From: an uncultured Acinetobacter sp.
Lineage (GTDB): Bacteria; Pseudomonadota; Gammaproteobacteria; Pseudomonadales; Moraxellaceae
Direction of reading: 5' to 3'
Length of the DNA: 17,008 nt
NCBI GenBank assembly: GCA_900771065.1
Contig: CAAGMP010000041.1
Span: 1 to 17,008, forward strand
Positions 15,216 through 17,008 of the stretch are shown here, one piece after another. Under the pieces are notes generated by a model. The model ran no database searches. It saw nothing but the letters and a program-made list of their open reading frames with translations, and was not told where the DNA came from. Made by a program: the position numbers and the translations under genes. Position 1 is the stretch's first letter. Every line of letters begins with the position of its first letter.

Positions 15216-16835
15216 ATGATCCCGCACGTTTCACGTTTACTCGAACTTTGGCGCATTGCCGCGCATTATAGACTCGACACGTTATTCCCCGCGGAGGAAT
15301 TACCTAGAAAAGCACAGCCATTGCTTAGCGTCATTCGCATGCATCCTGCTGCATTTTCAAGCAAAGAAAAAAAGAATCCCTTAAAACTCAAGCAAGCGCT
15401 TGAAGACATGGGACCATTAGCAATTAAATTAGGACAATTGCTGTCAACACGACGCGATTTAATTGCACCTGAAATTTTAGAACAATTGGTTTTATTGCAA
15501 GATCAAGTGAAACCGTTTGCGGCTGATGTTGCCAAAATGCGCATTGAGCAGTCGTTAAAAGCTGACCTAAATACATTATTTGCACGCTTTGATGAACAAC
15601 CTTTGGCGGCTGCTTCTATTGCACAAGTTCACACTGCCGCATTACACGATGGTCGTGAAGTCGTAGTCAAAGTCACTCGTCCTAATATTCGCGCGCAAAT
15701 TATTCAAGATTTTGAAATTTTAGAATGGATTGGACATTTCTTAGAAAAAAAATTAGAAGCAGCACGTGCTTTACATCTTTCTGAAATTATTCAAGATTAT
15801 CGTCAAATTATCTTAAAAGAACTCGATTTAACTATTGAAGCTGACAATACACGACGTATGCGCCATTATTTCACAGGCTCAAGCATGATGTATGTGCCTG
15901 ATGTTTATATGGATAGTAAAGATGTCATGGTGGCAGAACGCATTACAGGCGTTCCAATTTCAGACACCAAAACTTTTGATGAAATGGGCATGGATCGTGC
16001 AGATTTAGCCCGCAAAGGTTTAACGATTTTCTTTACTCAAGTCTTTCGTGACAATTTTTTCCATGCCGACATGCACCCCGGCAATGTTTTTGTTGAAACC
16101 ATCAATCCAACTAATCCTCGTTTTATTGCACTTGATTGTGCCATTATGGGGGAATTGTCCAAACATGACCAAATGACTGTTGCACGCATGTTATTGGCGG
16201 TCATGAACAGCGATTTCATGCAACTGATTTTAATTGTGCATCAAGCGGGTTGGATTCCACCGGGAACAGATCAAGATGCGCTCGCACGTGAAATGCGTCG
16301 TACTGTTGGACCTATGGTTTCCAAACCAATGCATGAACTTGATTTTGCAGGTATTTTACTTGAAGTCATGGATATTGCACGTCGTTTTCATTTGGAAATT
16401 CCACCGCAACTGATGTTACTACTTAAAACATTGGTACACGTTGAAGGTTTGGGTACAGATTTATATCCCGATTTAGATATTTGGAGTTTAGCAAAACCAA
16501 TTTTGAGTGATTGGATTAAAAACCAAATGAATCCTCAAAAGAACTTCAAAGAATTAGGACAAAAAATTCCTGACTTTTTGTTAGGCGCTCACGATTTACC
16601 AAGTTTAATGATTGATAGTTTAAATGGTTTAAAAAATCAATCGGCTTGGCATGCTAAACAACTCAATGAATTACAAAGCATTCGTTTGCAAATGGAAAGC
16701 CAACATCAACGTAGTTGGATTTTTGGTAGCCTCATTGCAATTTTGTTGTCTATTGCAATTATGACGCCATGGTATGCTTCAATTATTTTTGTCGCATTAG
16801 CTGGTTTACTTGCCATTTGGCGCGTTGCAAAATGA
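15216..16835 (+). CDS. ubiB: UbiB, atypical kinase/ATPase of ubiquinone synthesis
   Basis: UbiB is a membrane-anchored member of the ABC1/ADCK/UbiB family, an ATPase needed for efficient ubiquinone synthesis, perhaps by extracting lipid precursors from the membrane. Family marks visible in 539 residues are the KxGQ motif KLGQ (71-74), the Ala-rich loop AAASIAQVH (131-139) in place of a Gly loop, Lys152 in VVVKV, the ELDLTIEADN segment (202-211), HADMHPGN (283-290) and LDCAIMG (306-312). E. coli has DCG at the last motif, so Gly is replaced by Ala here. Two transmembrane helices end the protein (about 499-515 and 520-536). It starts 12 bases after ubiJ with TAGGT as ribosome site and ends in an ATGA overlap with the next gene. 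Confidence 0.97.
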   Translation: MIPHVSRLLELWRIAAHYRLDTLFPAEELPRKAQPLLSVIRMHPAAFSSKEKKNPLKLKQALEDMGPLAIKLGQLLSTRRDLIAPEILEQLVLLQDQVKPFAADVAKMRIEQSLKADLNTLFARFDEQPLAAASIAQVHTAALHDGREVVVKVTRPNIRAQIIQDFEILEWIGHFLEKKLEAARALHLSEIIQDYRQIILKELDLTIEADNTRRMRHYFTGSSMMYVPDVYMDSKDVMVAERITGVPISDTKTFDEMGMDRADLARKGLTIFFTQVFRDNFFHADMHPGNVFVETINPTNPRFIALDCAIMGELSKHDQMTVARMLLAVMNSDFMQLILIVHQAGWIPPGTDQDALAREMRRTVGPMVSKPMHELDFAGILLEVMDIARRFHLEIPPQLMLLLKTLVHVEGLGTDLYPDLDIWSLAKPILSDWIKNQMNPQKNFKELGQKIPDFLLGAHDLPSLMIDSLNGLKNQSAWHAKQLNELQSIRLQMESQHQRSWIFGSLIAILLSIAIMTPWYASIIFVALAGLLAIWRVAK

Positions 16836-17008
16836 CACAAATTATTTTTAAAAGCCAACCTGTGCTAGATATTCGAGTTGGTCATATTGCACGTGAACTC
16901 ATTTTAAAAGAAGGTTTACAAGCACAACATGTCGATGTTATCCCGGGAGCGGCGGGTGGTCCCAAAGGCATTGGCATTCAAGGTTTAGACCAAGCTATTT
17001 AGATCGGA
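16832..17008 (+). CDS. Patatin-like phospholipase family protein, N-terminus only
   Basis: The ATG overlaps the ubiB stop (ATGA), so it should be translationally coupled to ubiB. The 56 readable codons contain VDVIPGAAGGPKGIGIQGLDQAI, which resembles the Gly-rich oxyanion-hole start of a bacterial patatin-like family (usual form GAAGGPKxxxxxGLDxAxF). Patatin-like proteins are serine acyl hydrolases with a Ser-Asp dyad; the serine motif would lie beyond the window. A TAG at 17000-17002 appears to end the frame, but the last eight bases match the start of an Illumina adapter. Without them the frame stays open and the next residue begins with T, fitting the expected Phe. The gene is therefore treated as cut by the edge, not as a short protein. 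Confidence 0.6.
17001..17008. other. Probable Illumina adapter remnant at the window end
   Basis: The last eight bases are AGATCGGA, identical to the start of the standard Illumina adapter AGATCGGAAGAGC. They sit exactly at the end of the sequence and break a reading frame that otherwise matches a known family. Eight bases can match by chance, but position plus frame disruption make contamination the best explanation. Confidence 0.7.

Noticed and set aside
16832..17002. A complete 56-residue small protein, or a pseudogene with a natural stop or a one-base deletion
   Set aside because: The stop is made by bases identical to the Illumina adapter start at the very end of the sequence; removing them leaves an open frame fitting the patatin-like family.
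1..17008. CRISPR array, insertion sequence, prophage, toxin-antitoxin or defence island
   Set aside because: No spaced direct repeats, transposase, terminal inverted repeats, integrase or attachment sites were seen; the genes are chromosomal housekeeping genes.

Overview
The window is an ordinary, AT-rich stretch of gammaproteobacterial chromosome. Protein sequences and gene order point to Acinetobacter or a close relative in the Moraxellaceae. The main clues are a two-domain polyphosphate:AMP phosphotransferase, recC-recB-recD contiguous with no ptrA between them, and a UbiE with a long N-terminal tail. No insertion sequence, prophage, CRISPR array, tRNA or rRNA was found.

Left side, minus strand: the 5' two thirds of pnp (cut by the left edge), then rpsO with a clear sigma70-type promoter and terminator. 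A 78-base imperfectly paired leader region sits in front of pnp, where the RNase III/PNPase autoregulatory hairpin lies in E. coli. A 419-base gap follows rpsO. It holds the rpsO promoter and leader, a perfect 12-bp terminator hairpin for the recCBD transcript, and a region that may be a structured 3' end or a small RNA. Next come recD, recB and recC, transcribed in the order recC-recB-recD from a good promoter (TAGACA-17-AATAAT). They encode a complete RecBCD helicase/nuclease with intact Walker motifs and RecB nuclease residues.

Middle: a plus-strand gene for a 167-residue hydrophobic protein of unknown function is divergent from recC. It is convergent with pap and overlaps it by 4 bases at the stop codons. 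pap encodes polyphosphate:AMP phosphotransferase.

Right side, plus strand: ubiE, ubiJ and ubiB are closely packed. They encode the C-methyltransferase, the lipid-binding accessory factor and the atypical kinase/ATPase of ubiquinone synthesis. An ATGA overlap leads into a patatin-like gene that runs off the window. The last eight bases (AGATCGGA) match the start of the common Illumina adapter and create a false stop codon, so the right edge is probably a contig end with untrimmed adapter.

I see no convincing new system. The points most worth checking are the adapter remnant, the pnp leader hairpin, the structured region and mini-ORF next to the recD terminator, the stop-codon overlap between pap and the unknown gene, and the unknown gene itself.
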